DNA of 64,000 bases from Tessaracoccus massiliensis (GTDB lineage Bacteria > Actinomycetota > Actinomycetes > Propionibacteriales > Propionibacteriaceae). This document shows, one piece after another, positions 10,406 through 19,760 of the stretch. Every line of letters starts with the position of its first letter. Positions within the stretch are counted from its first letter, which is position 1. The stretch is taken from positions 41,407 through 105,406 of the forward strand of contig NZ_LN623537.1 in the NCBI RefSeq assembly GCF_000826065.2, written 5' to 3'. A model generated the notes under the pieces. The model saw only the letters and a program-made list of their open reading frames with translations. It had not been told where the DNA came from and ran no database searches. A program made the translations under genes and the position numbers.

Positions 10406-11572
10406 ATGAGCACGAAGGACTGGCTGGAGAAGGACTACTACAAGGTTCTCGGCGTCTCCAAGAACGCGACGGCCGACGAGATCAAGAAGGCCTTCCGCAA
10501 GATCGCGCGCGACAACCACCCTGACCAGAACCCCGGCGACAAGAAAGCCGAGGCGAAGTTCAAGGAGGCCTCCGAGGCCAACGCGGTGTTGTCGGACGCG
10601 GACAAGCGCAAGGAGTACGACGAGGCCCGCAGCCTGTTCGGCGGCGGTTTCCGGTTCAACCGTCCCGGCCAGCCGGGCGGTGGGGGATCGCCGTCGTTCG
10701 AGGATCTGTTCCGCAACGCGGGCACCCCGGGCGGGGCCCAGCCCGGCTTCGGGGACCTCTTCGGCGGGTTGTTCGGCAACGCCGGGGGCGGGGCCACGCG
10801 TCGGGCGACGCAGCGCGGCCCCCGTCGAGGTGCTGACATCGAGGGCGACGTGACGATCAGCTTCGAGCAGGCCGTCGACGGCGCCACCGTGAGCATGCGG
10901 ACCGTCTCGGATCAGCCCTGCCCGTCGTGCCGGGGCACCGGCGCGAAGGCGGGCACGCTCCCGCGGGTGTGCCCCACCTGTGAGGGCTCCGGCATGCAGT
11001 CGTCGCAGTCCGGTGGCGTGTTCCACATGAGCGAGCCGTGCGTCGACTGCCTGGGTCGCGGCCTGATCGTTGACACGCCCTGCCCCGATTGCGCCGGCTC
11101 GGGCCGGGGCAAGTCCACCAAGACGATGAACGTGCGGATCCCCGCAGGCGTCGAGGACGGGCAGCGCATCCGGCTCAAGGGCAAGGGTGCGGCCGGTGAG
11201 AACGGCGGCGCCCCGGGTGACCTGTACGTCACCGTCCACGTCACGCCGCACAAGTTGTTCGGCCGCAGCGGCTCCAACCTCACGCTGGAGGTGCCCGTGA
11301 CCTTCACCGAGGCGTCGCTGGGTGCCGACATCCAGATCCCCACGATGAACGGCCCCAAGGTCAAGCTGCGGATCCCGCCGTCGACGCCCAACGGGCGCAC
11401 GATGCGCGTGCGTGGCAGGGGAGCGCGGAGGCCTGACGGCACCAAGGGCGACCTTCTGGTGACCATCAAGGTCGAGGTGCCCGACGACCTCAGCGAGGAA
11501 GCCAAGGCGGCACTGCAGGAGTACGCGGAGAAGGCCCACCAGGTCAACCCGCGCGACGCGCTGTTCGGGTGA
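10406..11572 (+). CDS. dnaJ: Co-chaperone DnaJ (Hsp40)
   Basis: This 388-aa type I J-protein stimulates DnaK ATPase and delivers clients. Its J domain (residues 1-75) contains the HPD motif in ARDNHPDQNPGD. A Gly/Phe-rich stretch and four CxxCxGxG zinc repeats follow (CPSCRGTG, CPTCEGSG, CVDCLGRG, CPDCAGSG), then the two beta-barrel client domains. It is spaced 159 bp from grpE by a repeat but lies on the same strand in the HspR operon. Only 6 nt separate it from hspR. Confidence 0.97.
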   Translation: MSTKDWLEKDYYKVLGVSKNATADEIKKAFRKIARDNHPDQNPGDKKAEAKFKEASEANAVLSDADKRKEYDEARSLFGGGFRFNRPGQPGGGGSPSFEDLFRNAGTPGGAQPGFGDLFGGLFGNAGGGATRRATQRGPRRGADIEGDVTISFEQAVDGATVSMRTVSDQPCPSCRGTGAKAGTLPRVCPTCEGSGMQSSQSGGVFHMSEPCVDCLGRGLIVDTPCPDCAGSGRGKSTKTMNVRIPAGVEDGQRIRLKGKGAAGENGGAPGDLYVTVHVTPHKLFGRSGSNLTLEVPVTFTEASLGADIQIPTMNGPKVKLRIPPSTPNGRTMRVRGRGARRPDGTKGDLLVTIKVEVPDDLSEEAKAALQEYAEKAHQVNPRDALFG

Positions 11573-11578
11573 TGAGCC

Positions 11579-11995
11579 ATGAGCCAGCACCTGCAGCCGT
11601 TCGACCCTGACGCCGCGGTCTTCCCCGTCTCGGTGGCCGCGTCGCTGGCGGACATGCACGCGCAGACCCTGCGCGGTTACGACCGGCTCGGCCTCGTCGT
11701 CCCCCAGCGGGCGCGGGGCCGGGGCCGGCGGTACTCGCTGCGCGACGTCGCCAAGTTGCGGCACGTGCAGTACCTGTCGCAGACCGAGGGCATCAACCTC
11801 GAGGGCATCCGCCGCATCCTCGCCTTGGAGGAGCAGGCCGACGCGCTGCGTGAACAGGTGGACAAGCTGAGCGACATGGTGCGTCGGCTTCAGTCGGCAG
11901 ACCAGGTCGCCCGCGTCTTCACCGCAGAGTCGAGCGGCCGCGTGCATCATGGCCGCTACCGCCCCGAGCACCGCTTGGCGCTCCCTCCCGGCTGA
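11579..11995 (+). CDS. hspR: Heat-shock repressor HspR (MerR family)
   Basis: This 138-aa MerR-family regulator has the HspR helix-turn-helix pattern ASLADMHAQTLRGYDRLGLV followed by the wing RGRGRRYSLRDVAKLRHVQY and a coiled-coil region (EEQADALREQVDKLSDMVRR). HspR represses its own dnaK operon and clpB by binding HAIR inverted repeats, with DnaK acting as co-repressor. Matching boxes are seen at 7684, 7737 and 42579. Confidence 0.95.
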   Translation: MSQHLQPFDPDAAVFPVSVAASLADMHAQTLRGYDRLGLVVPQRARGRGRRYSLRDVAKLRHVQYLSQTEGINLEGIRRILALEEQADALREQVDKLSDMVRRLQSADQVARVFTAESSGRVHHGRYRPEHRLALPPG

Positions 11996-12248
11996 CCCGA
12001 GCGCCAACCGTCGAGCACAATCGCCAACGCAGCGCACCAAACGCCAACGCACATCGACGAACGCCGCCGAAAGGTGCCGCCGCCCTTGTTATAGCGGGGG
12101 CGAGGGCACTGAGTGGAGGCCGATTGGAATCTGCGTTGGCGTTGATCAGCGAGATGGGGGGGGCGCGGGCAATCCCAGTTCGACGAACTGCGCGTGGCCC
12201 GCCCCGCTGGAGGGCATACTGGCCAGACCGAAACAAAGGAGCCCAACG
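11996..12248. other. Intergenic region, no gene seen
   Basis: This 253-bp gap follows hspR. It contains several copies of the octamer gcgccaac or cgccaacg on both strands (for example near 12000, 12022, 12040 and, inverted, near 12135). Similar motifs occur in the gap at 35468-35736. A ribosome site aaagga for the next small gene lies at its end. No open frame with protein-like composition is visible. Confidence 0.5.
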
Positions 12249-12422
12249 ATGACTGACGAGCCCATCCCCTCCGGTGGCGAGGAACTCTACGAGGAGGGTG
12301 CTGCCCACCCTGGCGATGCTGCCGAGCCCACCGGCGACGAACTGAACGAGACGGTGGAGCGCTCTGTCGACGACCTCATCGGCGGCGACGACAACACCGA
12401 CGCTGAGCCCAAGGGGGAGTGA
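12249..12422 (+). CDS. Small acidic hypothetical protein
   Basis: This 57-aa protein starts at MTDEPIPSGGEELYEEG behind aaagga. It is rich in Glu, Asp and Gly with no hydrophobic core, so it is probably disordered. The reading frame continues far upstream without a good start, but the ribosome site and composition change point to the ATG at 12249. No family is recognised. Confidence 0.5.
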   Translation: MTDEPIPSGGEELYEEGAAHPGDAAEPTGDELNETVERSVDDLIGGDDNTDAEPKGE

Positions 12423-12638
12423 ACCCAACGCAGACTGGCTGACGCACCCAAGGTCTCGACGCCCCGCGGCCCTGCGGTGCCCTTCGTCGTGCCCCGGCTC
12501 CTTCGTCGCGGGGCACGCTGAGGGCGCGGGGGGCCTCGTCGCGGGGCGCGCTCAGTGCGCGGCCTGTTGTTGCCGCCCGAGCGGGGGCTAGGGCACCCCG
12601 CGACTCCCTGAGGGGATCGGTAACGGTACGGTTCGGGC

Positions 12639-14147
12639 ATGGATATCGGTGTGCCCAGGGAGGCCGACGACACGCGCGTGGCCGCAACTCCCAAGACGGT
12701 GGAAGCCCTCCTGAAACTCGGATACCAGGTGCTCGTCGAGAGCGAGGCAGGAGCTCTCGCCTCGTTCGACGACCAGCAGTACCTCGACGCCGGGGCGCGG
12801 GTGGTCGACACCGCCAGCGCCTGGGGCGCCGACGTCGTGCTGACGGTCAACGCACCGCTGCCGCAGCAGCTCGACCTGGTGCGGCCCCGCGCCATCCTCT
12901 TCTCGTTCCTCTTCCCAAGGCAGAACGACGGCGTGGCCACCCAGTACGCCGAGCGCGGCATCACCGCCCTCAGTATGGACATGGTGCCGCGCACGTCCCG
13001 CGCGCAGGCCCTCGATGCGTTGAGCGCGTTCGCCAACATCTCCGGCTACCGGGCCGTCGTCGAGGCCGCGCACGCGTTCGGCCGTTTCTTCACCGGCCAG
13101 GTCACCGCGGCGGGCAAGGTGCCACCGGCGAAGGTGCTCGTCGCGGGCACCGGCGTGGCGGGCCTCGCCGCCATCGGCGCCGCGAACTCGATGGGCGCGG
13201 TGGTCTCCGCCACCGACGTGCGCCCCGAGACCGCCGAGCAGGTCGAATCCATGGGCGCGAAGTTCCTCCACGTCGCCACTGCCGACCAGGGCGTCTCCTC
13301 CGACGGCTACGCCAAGGAGGTGGGCGCAGATTACGCCGCCCGCGCGGCGGAGTTGTACGCCGAGCAGGCGCCCGTCACCGACATCATCATCACCACCGCC
13401 GCCATCCCCGGCCGCCCGTCGCCGAAGCTCATCACGGCGGACATGGTGGCCTCGATGAAGAACGGCTCCGTGATCGTCGACCTCGCCGCCCAGGGTGGCG
13501 GCAACTGCGAGCTCACCCGCCCCGGCGAGGCCTACGTTACCGACAACGGCGTGACCATCATCGGCTGGACGGATCTGGCCTCCCGCCTGCCCGGCCAGTC
13601 GTCGCAGCTCTACGGCACCAACCTGGTCAACGCGCTGGGCCTCATGACGCCGGAGAAGGACGGCGTGGCAGTCGTCGACTTCGACGACGAGGTCATCCGC
13701 ACCATGACGGTGGCCCGCGACGGCGAGGTCACCTTCCCGCCGCCGCCCGTCCAGGTGGCCGCCGCCCCCGCTCTGGCGGTGCCCGAGCCCAAGGCCCCCC
13801 GCCCCTGGTGGCACCAGGTGCTCGCCGTCGGCCTCGGCTCCCTCGCGATGATCGCCGCGCTCACCTTCGCGCCGCAGGGCCTGGTGGGGCTGTTCGGCAT
13901 CTTCGTGGTGGCCGTGGTGGTGGGCTACTACGTGGTCTGGAACGTCACCCACGCGCTCCACACCCCGCTCATGTCGGTGACCAACGCCATCTCCGGCATC
14001 ATCATCGTGGGCGCCATGACACAACTGGCCAGCGACTCCTGGACAGTCAAGATCCTCGCGTTCGTCGCGGTCCTCATCGCAAGCATCAACGTGTTCGGTG
14101 GCTTCACGGTCACGCACCGGATGCTCAACATGTTCCGGAAGGCCTGA
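12639..14147 (+). CDS. pntA: NAD(P) transhydrogenase alpha subunit (fused)
   Basis: This 502-aa subunit belongs to proton-translocating transhydrogenase, which uses the proton gradient to reduce NADP+ with NADH. Residues 1 to about 380 are the NAD(H)-binding domain I, with the Rossmann motif [18 protein letters not shown] near residue 169 and the RQD-region residues LPRQNDG-like FPRQNDG. After a Pro-rich linker, the last 110 residues form four membrane helices of domain II ([57 protein letters not shown]). The single-chain form corresponds to E. coli PntA rather than the split PntAA/PntAB. pntB begins 1 nt after its stop. Confidence 0.95.
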   Translation: MDIGVPREADDTRVAATPKTVEALLKLGYQVLVESEAGALASFDDQQYLDAGARVVDTASAWGADVVLTVNAPLPQQLDLVRPRAILFSFLFPRQNDGVATQYAERGITALSMDMVPRTSRAQALDALSAFANISGYRAVVEAAHAFGRFFTGQVTAAGKVPPAKVLVAGTGVAGLAAIGAANSMGAVVSATDVRPETAEQVESMGAKFLHVATADQGVSSDGYAKEVGADYAARAAELYAEQAPVTDIIITTAAIPGRPSPKLITADMVASMKNGSVIVDLAAQGGGNCELTRPGEAYVTDNGVTIIGWTDLASRLPGQSSQLYGTNLVNALGLMTPEKDGVAVVDFDDEVIRTMTVARDGEVTFPPPPVQVAAAPALAVPEPKAPRPWWHQVLAVGLGSLAMIAALTFAPQGLVGLFGIFVVAVVVGYYVVWNVTHALHTPLMSVTNAISGIIIVGAMTQLASDSWTVKILAFVAVLIASINVFGGFTVTHRMLNMFRKA

Positions 14148-14148
14148 A

Positions 14149-15555
14149 ATGCTGAGCAACTTCATCGACGCCACCTACATCGCAGCCGGCCTCATGTTCA
14201 TCCTGGCGCTGGCCGGGCTGAGTAAGCACGAGACCGCCAAGAAGGGCAACGCCTTCGGCATCATGGGCATGGCCTTCGCACTGATCGCGACGAACTTCGC
14301 CATCGCCTACACCGATTACGCCAACCACAACCTGCAGCCCGTCTCGGCCGCCCTGCTGTACGCGGCGATCGGCATCGGCGCGCTCATCGGCATCTGGCGC
14401 GCCCGCAAGGTGGAGATGACCGGCATGCCGGAACTCATCGCGCTGCTGCACTCCTTCGTGGGCGCCGCCGCGGTGCTGGTGGGCTACAACGTCTACCTCG
14501 ACAACCCCGGTGCTGACGCCTTCCACACCGTCGAGGTCTACCTCGGCGTGTTCATCGGCGCGGTCACCTTCACCGGCTCGATCGTGGCGTGGGGCAAGCT
14601 CAACGGCCGCTTCGCCTCCAAGCCGCTCACGCTGCCCGGCCGCCACTGGCTCAACCTCGGCATCGTCGTGGCGCTGGCGTTCCTCGGCTGGTGGTTCGTC
14701 GCCACCCACTCGATCATCCCGCTGATCATCGCGACGGTGCTCTCGCTGCTGCTGGGCATCCACCTGGTGGCGGCCATCGGCGGCGCCGACATGCCCGTGG
14801 TGGTCTCCATGCTCAACTCCTACTCCGGCTGGGCCGCGGCGTTCTCCGGCTTCATGCTGGACATGAGCGTGCTGGTCATCACCGGCGCCCTCGTCGGTGC
14901 CTCCGGCGCGATCCTGTCCTACATCATGTGCAAGGCCATGAACCGCTCCTTCATCTCGGTGATCCTGGGCGGCTTCGGCGACGACAGCGCCGCCGCCGTC
15001 GCAGGGGCCGACGGCGAGCACAGGGAGGCCTCCACCGCTGAGGTCGCGGCGCTGCTGGCCGACGCGGAGAGCGTCATCATCGTGCCCGGCTACGGCATGG
15101 CCGTCGCGCAGGCGCAGTACCCCGTCGCGGAGATGACCGAGGCCCTGCAGAAGAACGGCACGCGGGTGCGCTTCGGCATCCATCCCGTCGCCGGCCGCCT
15201 GCCCGGCCACATGAACGTGCTGCTCGCAGAGGCCCACGTGCCCTACGACATCGTCGAGGAAATGGACGAGATCAACGACGACTTCTCATCGACCGACGTG
15301 GTGCTCGTCATCGGCGCCAACGACACCGTCAACCCCGCCGCGGAGGAACCGGGCCTGCCGATCTCCGGCATGCCGGTGCTGAAGGTGTGGGAGGCCGGCA
15401 CCGTCGTGGTGTTCAAGCGCTCCATGAGCGCGGGCTATGCGGGCGTGCAGAACCCGCTGTTCTTCAAGGAGAACACGGTGATGTGCTTCGGCGATGCGAA
15501 GGCCAGCGTCTCGGCGATCAACGCCGCGCTGCCCGCCCCCGCCATCACCGCCTGA
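14149..15555 (+). CDS. pntB: NAD(P) transhydrogenase beta subunit
   Basis: This 468-aa subunit starts at [14 protein letters not shown], 1 nt after pntA. About nine membrane helices of domain II ([46 protein letters not shown]) precede the soluble NADP(H)-binding domain III, which has [51 protein letters not shown] and the C-terminal [17 protein letters not shown]. It forms the membrane complex with PntA and supplies NADPH. Confidence 0.96.
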   Translation: MLSNFIDATYIAAGLMFILALAGLSKHETAKKGNAFGIMGMAFALIATNFAIAYTDYANHNLQPVSAALLYAAIGIGALIGIWRARKVEMTGMPELIALLHSFVGAAAVLVGYNVYLDNPGADAFHTVEVYLGVFIGAVTFTGSIVAWGKLNGRFASKPLTLPGRHWLNLGIVVALAFLGWWFVATHSIIPLIIATVLSLLLGIHLVAAIGGADMPVVVSMLNSYSGWAAAFSGFMLDMSVLVITGALVGASGAILSYIMCKAMNRSFISVILGGFGDDSAAAVAGADGEHREASTAEVAALLADAESVIIVPGYGMAVAQAQYPVAEMTEALQKNGTRVRFGIHPVAGRLPGHMNVLLAEAHVPYDIVEEMDEINDDFSSTDVVLVIGANDTVNPAAEEPGLPISGMPVLKVWEAGTVVVFKRSMSAGYAGVQNPLFFKENTVMCFGDAKASVSAINAALPAPAITA

Positions 15556-15556
15556 T

Positions 15557-15943
15557 CTACGGCTGGGCGAAGCCGGCGATCAGCAGCACGCACGCGCCGG
15601 CCAGGATGATCGGCGTCACGCCGGCGGCGATGAACATCCCGGCGCCGGTGCGGCGGGATTCCGGGCGCACGGTGAAGAACGTCGCCAGGCCCAGCCAGAT
15701 GGTGAACGTCAGATAGGGCAGCCAGCGAAACGGGTTGCCCCAACCGCTCGGCAAGGCGAACGTCAGAACGACCGAGCCGAAGGCGATCGCCGCAGCGATG
15801 GCGATGCCCAGCCAGATCGAGCCGCCCGACGGCGGGGGTGGCGGCGCGTTCTCCGGCGCCCAATGCGGATACCGCGGATAGCCCCCTCCCGGTGGGGGAG
15901 GGCCGTGGCCGCTCCTTCCGGCACGGCGCGCGATTCGCGCCAC
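15557..15943 (-). CDS. Proline-rich-start small membrane protein
   Basis: This frame encodes a Pro/Tyr-rich N-terminus (GPPPPGGGYPRYPHWAPENA then PPPPPSGGS) followed by three hydrophobic segments (IWLGIAIAAAIAFGSVVLTF, WLPYLTFTIWLGLATFF, GMFIAAGVTPIILAGACVLL). The GTG at 15943 is only the most plausible start. The frame overlaps the Lgt-like gene by 181 bp, which is unusual. The overlap region holds C and G homopolymers at 15890-15899, so a one-base error or slip could mean this is really the C-terminal part of one longer Lgt-like protein. It is the last member of the radical SAM operon. Confidence 0.5.
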   Translation of the reverse strand: MARIARRAGRSGHGPPPPGGGYPRYPHWAPENAPPPPPSGGSIWLGIAIAAAIAFGSVVLTFALPSGWGNPFRWLPYLTFTIWLGLATFFTVRPESRRTGAGMFIAAGVTPIILAGACVLLIAGFAQP

Positions 15944-16680
15944 ATGCGCACCATTCTCCACGCCAACAAGGGCAGCGTCAGGAGACAGAACAACTGGGGG
16001 CCGGACAGCCCGAACGCGAACTCGCGGTTCCCGCGCACGAACTCGACCCCGAAACGGAACAGCGCGTAGGCGCTGACATAGAGGATGAACAGGTCGCCCG
16101 GACGGGGCAGCCGGCCCCGCAGGCGCATCAGCGCGAAGAAGGCGACGACGTGGAACACCGCCTCGTACAGCAGCGACGGGTGGTGCCCACACGAGGGACA
16201 TTCGTCGACGTGGCCGCCCACCGCGTCGACGAACCCTGCGGGCATCGTCACGCCCCAGTTGCCGCCGGTGCGCGTGCCCGGGTACTCCGTGAGGAAGCAG
16301 CCGATCCGCGCGATCCCGATGGCCAGGGCCGCGGCGGGCGCGAACAGGTCTCCGGTCTTCCAGCGGTAGCCGGTGATCCACTTGCCGAAGTAGACGCCCA
16401 CCCAGGCGCCGATCATGCCGGAGACGATGCTGCGGTTGCCGCTGAGCCACCACTCCAGCAGCCCTGCCGGTTCGCCCTGGTCGACGCTGGTCAGCCAGGT
16501 GCCGAGCCGCCCGCCGACCGCCCCGAACGCCAGGGTGCAGCCGACGATGGCCCAGAGCCTGTCGTCGCGCAGGTTGAGGCGGCGCTTCTCGGACAAGAAC
16601 ACGATCATCGCGGCGATGAGGCCCAGCGCGGTGAACAGCCCATGGACGACATCGTTGTTCGGGTAGGGCAACTCCATCAT
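15763..16680 (-). CDS. Lgt-fold (prolipoprotein diacylglyceryl transferase-like) membrane protein
   Basis: This is a multi-helix membrane protein starting MMELPYPNNDVVHG. It shares the core of the Lgt family: a GRLGTWL segment, MIGAWVGVYFGKWITGYRWK, GIARIGCFLTEYPGTRTGGNWG, a HPSLLYEAVF-like segment (HHPSLLYEAVFHVVAFFALM), and FRFGVEFVRGN. Genuine Lgt moves diacylglycerol from phosphatidylglycerol to the lipobox cysteine. This copy is divergent and carries an extra CPSCGHH insert, so another lipid- or thiol-related transfer is possible. Its ATG overlaps the stop of the upstream membrane gene by 1 nt (TGATG). The C-terminus after about residue 245 is low-complexity, suggesting a frameshift into the next gene. 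Confidence 0.65.
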   Translation of the reverse strand: MMELPYPNNDVVHGLFTALGLIAAMIVFLSEKRRLNLRDDRLWAIVGCTLAFGAVGGRLGTWLTSVDQGEPAGLLEWWLSGNRSIVSGMIGAWVGVYFGKWITGYRWKTGDLFAPAAALAIGIARIGCFLTEYPGTRTGGNWGVTMPAGFVDAVGGHVDECPSCGHHPSLLYEAVFHVVAFFALMRLRGRLPRPGDLFILYVSAYALFRFGVEFVRGNREFAFGLSGPQLFCLLTLPLLAWRMVRMWRESRAVPEGAATALPHREGAIRGIRIGRRRTRRHPRRRAARSGWASPSLRRSPSARSF

Positions 16681-17042
16681 CAGGCGGCACCGAAGAGCCG
16701 CATGCCCCACCACACGGCGCCGGCGACCCCGGCGAGCGTGAGCAGCCCCAGGTAGGCCAGCACGAGGCGGGTGTCGCGCAGGTAGCAGCGGGACCGACGC
16801 AGCCCGGCCTGGTGCGCCTTCCAGTAGCCCGCGAAGGCGACCCCGGCGAACACCAGCAGTGCGAACGGCCCGAAGATCCAGCCGAGCAGTGCCACCGTGG
16901 AGAAGATGCACAGCTTCAGCGGGTCGAAGGCTGGCTCCTCCCGGCTGGCCTCGCCGGCGGGGTCCGCGGGGGGAGGGGTGCTCCCGATCATCGACGACAC
17001 CGTGGGCCCGGCGGCGAACTCGCGCGCGCTCTTCTCGCTCAC
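16680..17042 (-). CDS. Small membrane protein of the radical SAM operon
   Basis: This 120-aa protein starts at a GTG overlapping the radical SAM stop by 4 nt. A polar N-terminus (SEKSAREFAAGPTVSS) is followed by hydrophobic segments ILCIFSTVALLGWIFG-like (CIFSTVALLGWIFGPFALLV), FAGVAFAGYW, and a final helix LVLAYLGLLTLAGVAGAVWW. The middle reads HQAGLRRSRCYLRDTR. No family is recognised. Both neighbouring junctions are translational overlaps, so it is co-made with the radical SAM and Lgt-fold proteins and may help place them at the membrane. Confidence 0.65.
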   Translation of the reverse strand: MSEKSAREFAAGPTVSSMIGSTPPPADPAGEASREEPAFDPLKLCIFSTVALLGWIFGPFALLVFAGVAFAGYWKAHQAGLRRSRCYLRDTRLVLAYLGLLTLAGVAGAVWWGMRLFGAA

Positions 17043-18628
17043 CGCCGGCTCCTCTCCATCAGCTTCAACGGCTGCGCCTTCTGGGTGAAGCCGAGCCGCT
17101 GCGCGCCCAGTTCTGGCCAGGCCTGCACCGCGCAGAACGGGGCGCACTGGTGGAGGTCTGCGGCCGACTTCGTGCCGACGTGCACGCAGCATTGCGTGAG
17201 CCGCTCCTCCAGCATGGTGTTGATGTCCATGAACGGCTTGACGGTGATCCGCTTGACGCGTTCAGCGAGCAGCCGGCGCATCCTGTCGCCCTGGCCGGGC
17301 AGCCGGCTGGCTGCGAGGGTGGCCATGGTGGAGATGCCCAGGTCGCAGGCGGTGCAGATGTCGCGCCACACCTGGAAGGTCCGCGGGTGGGTCAGGGAGG
17401 TCTGCTCGCTCATCAGGTCCAGCAGGGAGGTCTTCATCAGCTCCCGGAACTGTTCAGGGATCTCCGTGTCGACGAGCCGGTTGGCGATCAGTTCCGGCTC
17501 CAGCTGCAGCCACTCGGCCAACTGGTCGTGGCCCATGATGCTGACCAGCGAGCGCCAGGTGCCGTCGTCGCCCTTGATCATGTAGCCGACGGAGGCGCAG
17601 TGGGGGTGGGAGCACGGCAGGCCGATGAGGTCGTGCCAGTTGACCACGCCGCCGGTCTGTTCGCCCATCCGGGCCAGGGTGCCGCCGTGCGTGACGCGGC
17701 TGTTCGGGTCGACGCCGGGGTTGCGCCCGGAGCCGAACACGGGCTGGAGTGCCACGCCGCCGACGAAGGGGGTCTCGAGCGCCTTGGTGAGGACGGCACC
17801 GATGTCTGCGTCGTTGAGGCCCTTGACGATCGTCATCACGAGGGTGACGAAGACGCCCGCGCCTGCGAGTCGTTCGATGGTGCGGTCCTTGCGGGCGCGC
17901 AGGTCCCCGCCGCGCAGCGCGACCCCGGCCTCCTTGGACGGCCCGTCGTACTGCAGGTAGACCTCGGCGCGCTGCCGGTGCTTCTTCAGCACGGCGAGCA
18001 GCGCGTCGTCCTCGGCCAGGACGAGGCCGTTGGTGTTGACCATGATCCGCACGATGGGGCGCGCCACGAGTTCGTCCATGAGTTCGGCGAACTGCGGGTG
18101 GAGGGTGGGCTCGCCGCCGCTGAGCATCAGCACGTCGAGCTTGCCGCCCTCCCTCTCCAGGCGGGTGTCGACGGAGGCGAGGATGTCCTCGACGCTGGCC
18201 ACGCCCTTCAGCGCGGGGCCGGAGGCCGTGAAGCAGGTGGGGCACCGCAGGTTGCAGTGCTCGATGACATCCTCCAGCAGGATGCAGGTGTGCTGCGTCT
18301 GCGTGGGCGGCAGGCCGTAGGCGTAGGCCTCGGGGATGGGGCGGAAGTTGGTGGGGTCGTCCGGCACGTGCTGCTTGGTGGGCGCCTGCCAGCGCTCCAG
18401 GTAGCCGACGATGTCCGCGCGCTCGTCGTAGAGCGTGCGCACCAACCCGTGCTCCGGGCAGCCTCGCTGCAGCCACAGTTGGCCGTCCTCGTTGAGGAGC
18501 ACTCCCGCCAGCCGCTCGGCGCCGGTCAGCGAGCCGTCGGCCGCGTGGCAATGGGGGCACCAGGCGGTGACGTACTTGTGCACCCGGTCTGTTCTCGTGG
18601 GGCGCCCCGGCCCATAGGCTGTCTGCAT
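17039..18628 (-). CDS. Radical SAM protein, MJ0619/Tes-like architecture
   Basis: This 529-aa enzyme has an N-terminal zinc-ribbon-like part (WCPHCH at 23-28 and CPEHG at 57-61). It is followed by a radical SAM core with CNLRCPTC (Cys125, Cys129, Cys132), GGEP at 171-174, and VNTNGLVL. The C-terminal part carries further cysteines (CTACDLG, QCCVHVGTK, CAPFCAVQ) that may bind extra clusters. This layout matches the MJ0619-type radical SAM family, which includes archaeal tetraether synthase, and related archaeal-type homologues found in bacteria. The operon pairs it with a membrane protein and an Lgt-fold protein, which makes a lipid or lipoprotein substrate attractive, but this is inference. 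It is the first gene of the operon. Confidence 0.8.
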   Translation of the reverse strand: MQTAYGPGRPTRTDRVHKYVTAWCPHCHAADGSLTGAERLAGVLLNEDGQLWLQRGCPEHGLVRTLYDERADIVGYLERWQAPTKQHVPDDPTNFRPIPEAYAYGLPPTQTQHTCILLEDVIEHCNLRCPTCFTASGPALKGVASVEDILASVDTRLEREGGKLDVLMLSGGEPTLHPQFAELMDELVARPIVRIMVNTNGLVLAEDDALLAVLKKHRQRAEVYLQYDGPSKEAGVALRGGDLRARKDRTIERLAGAGVFVTLVMTIVKGLNDADIGAVLTKALETPFVGGVALQPVFGSGRNPGVDPNSRVTHGGTLARMGEQTGGVVNWHDLIGLPCSHPHCASVGYMIKGDDGTWRSLVSIMGHDQLAEWLQLEPELIANRLVDTEIPEQFRELMKTSLLDLMSEQTSLTHPRTFQVWRDICTACDLGISTMATLAASRLPGQGDRMRRLLAERVKRITVKPFMDINTMLEERLTQCCVHVGTKSAADLHQCAPFCAVQAWPELGAQRLGFTQKAQPLKLMERSRR

Positions 18629-18674
18629 TCGGCCTCCTCAAGCGTGCAGCCTAGCCGGTGGAGGAGACCATCCC

Positions 18675-19625
18675 TCAGAAGCCGAGGCGGCGGGCGGCCT
18701 CCCGGATGTGCTCGGCGGAGTCCTTGAGGCTCTGGAGTTCGTGCTCGTTGACGGGCAGCGCCAGCGCGCGGCCCACGCCACGCCCGTCGACGACGCGGGG
18801 GACCGACATGCAGACCTCCGAGATGCCGTGCCAGTCGTCGAGCTGCGCCGAGACGGGCAGCACCGTGTGCTCGTCGCGCAGCACAGCCTGGATGATGCGG
18901 GTGCCGGCCAGGCCGATGGCGTAGTTGGTGGCGCCCTTGCCGTCGATGACCTCGTAGGCGGCGCGCACCACCTGATCGGCGATCCGGTCCCGCGCCTCCG
19001 GGCTCAACTGGCCGGTCTGCTGCTCCCACTTCTTGAGGGGCACCCCGCCGATGGTGGCGGTGCTCCACAGCGGGGTCTCGGTGTCGCCGTGCTCGCCGGC
19101 GATGTAGGCGTGCACGTTACTGACCGCCACCCCGCACTCCTGCGCGACGAGCCAGCGCAGCCGCGACGAGTCGAGCACCGTGCCGGAGCCGAACAGCTGG
19201 TGTGCGGGCAGCCCAGAGATCTTCAGCGCGGCCTGCGTGGTGACGTCGACGGGGTTGGTCACCATGATGAACACCGCGTCGGGCGACTGCTCCACCAGCG
19301 GTGGGATGAGCGTCTTCATCATCTCGACGGTTTTCGCAGCCAGGTCCATCCGCGTCTCGCCCGGCTGCTGCTTGGCGCCGGCAGCCACCACCACGACGTC
19401 GGACTTCGCGGTGACCGCAACGTCGTCGGAGCCCTCCACGGTGACGTGTGGAGGGAGGAACTGGCTGCCGTGTGCCATGTCCAGGGCCTCGGCGCGTACC
19501 TTGGTGGCGTTGATGTCCTGCAATGCCACGTGGGTGGCAGCTCCATTGATCAGGGCCGCGTAGGCCAGGGACGTGCCGACGGCGCCCGCGCCGACGACCG
19601 AGAGTTTCGTGCCGCGCATCTTCAT
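18675..19625 (-). CDS. ldh: L-lactate dehydrogenase
   Basis: This 316-aa NAD-dependent enzyme interconverts pyruvate and L-lactate. It shows the Rossmann motif VVGAGAVGTSLAYA, the loop arginine region KQQPGETRMDL, MVTNPVDVTTQAAL, GSGTVLDSSRLRWLVAQECG and the active-site histidine motif AGEHGDTETPLWS. The AGEHGD and DSSRLR signatures favour lactate over malate dehydrogenase. It is a single gene reading away from the 19761 gene, sharing a 135-bp divergent promoter region. Confidence 0.9.
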   Translation of the reverse strand: MKMRGTKLSVVGAGAVGTSLAYAALINGAATHVALQDINATKVRAEALDMAHGSQFLPPHVTVEGSDDVAVTAKSDVVVVAAGAKQQPGETRMDLAAKTVEMMKTLIPPLVEQSPDAVFIMVTNPVDVTTQAALKISGLPAHQLFGSGTVLDSSRLRWLVAQECGVAVSNVHAYIAGEHGDTETPLWSTATIGGVPLKKWEQQTGQLSPEARDRIADQVVRAAYEVIDGKGATNYAIGLAGTRIIQAVLRDEHTVLPVSAQLDDWHGISEVCMSVPRVVDGRGVGRALALPVNEHELQSLKDSAEHIREAARRLGF

Positions 19626-19760
19626 GTCCCCACCCTGCCATGCCGCCGAGGGGCGGTCATCCTCAGGGGTGAATCCGGGCAGGTTCCAGGGTCAAACCCC
19701 TCGTGACGACCCGCTCGACACGGCACACTGGAGGAGTACCGAGAGATCCAGGAGGGTCCC

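Noticed and set aside
12588..14174. Long antisense frame across pntA
   Set aside because: The His/Asp/Gly-rich composition and lack of domains mark it as a shadow.
15763..16680. Calling the Lgt-fold gene the housekeeping lgt
   Set aside because: Key Lgt phrases are diverged, an extra cysteine insert is present, and the gene lies in a radical SAM operon; a standard lgt is expected elsewhere.
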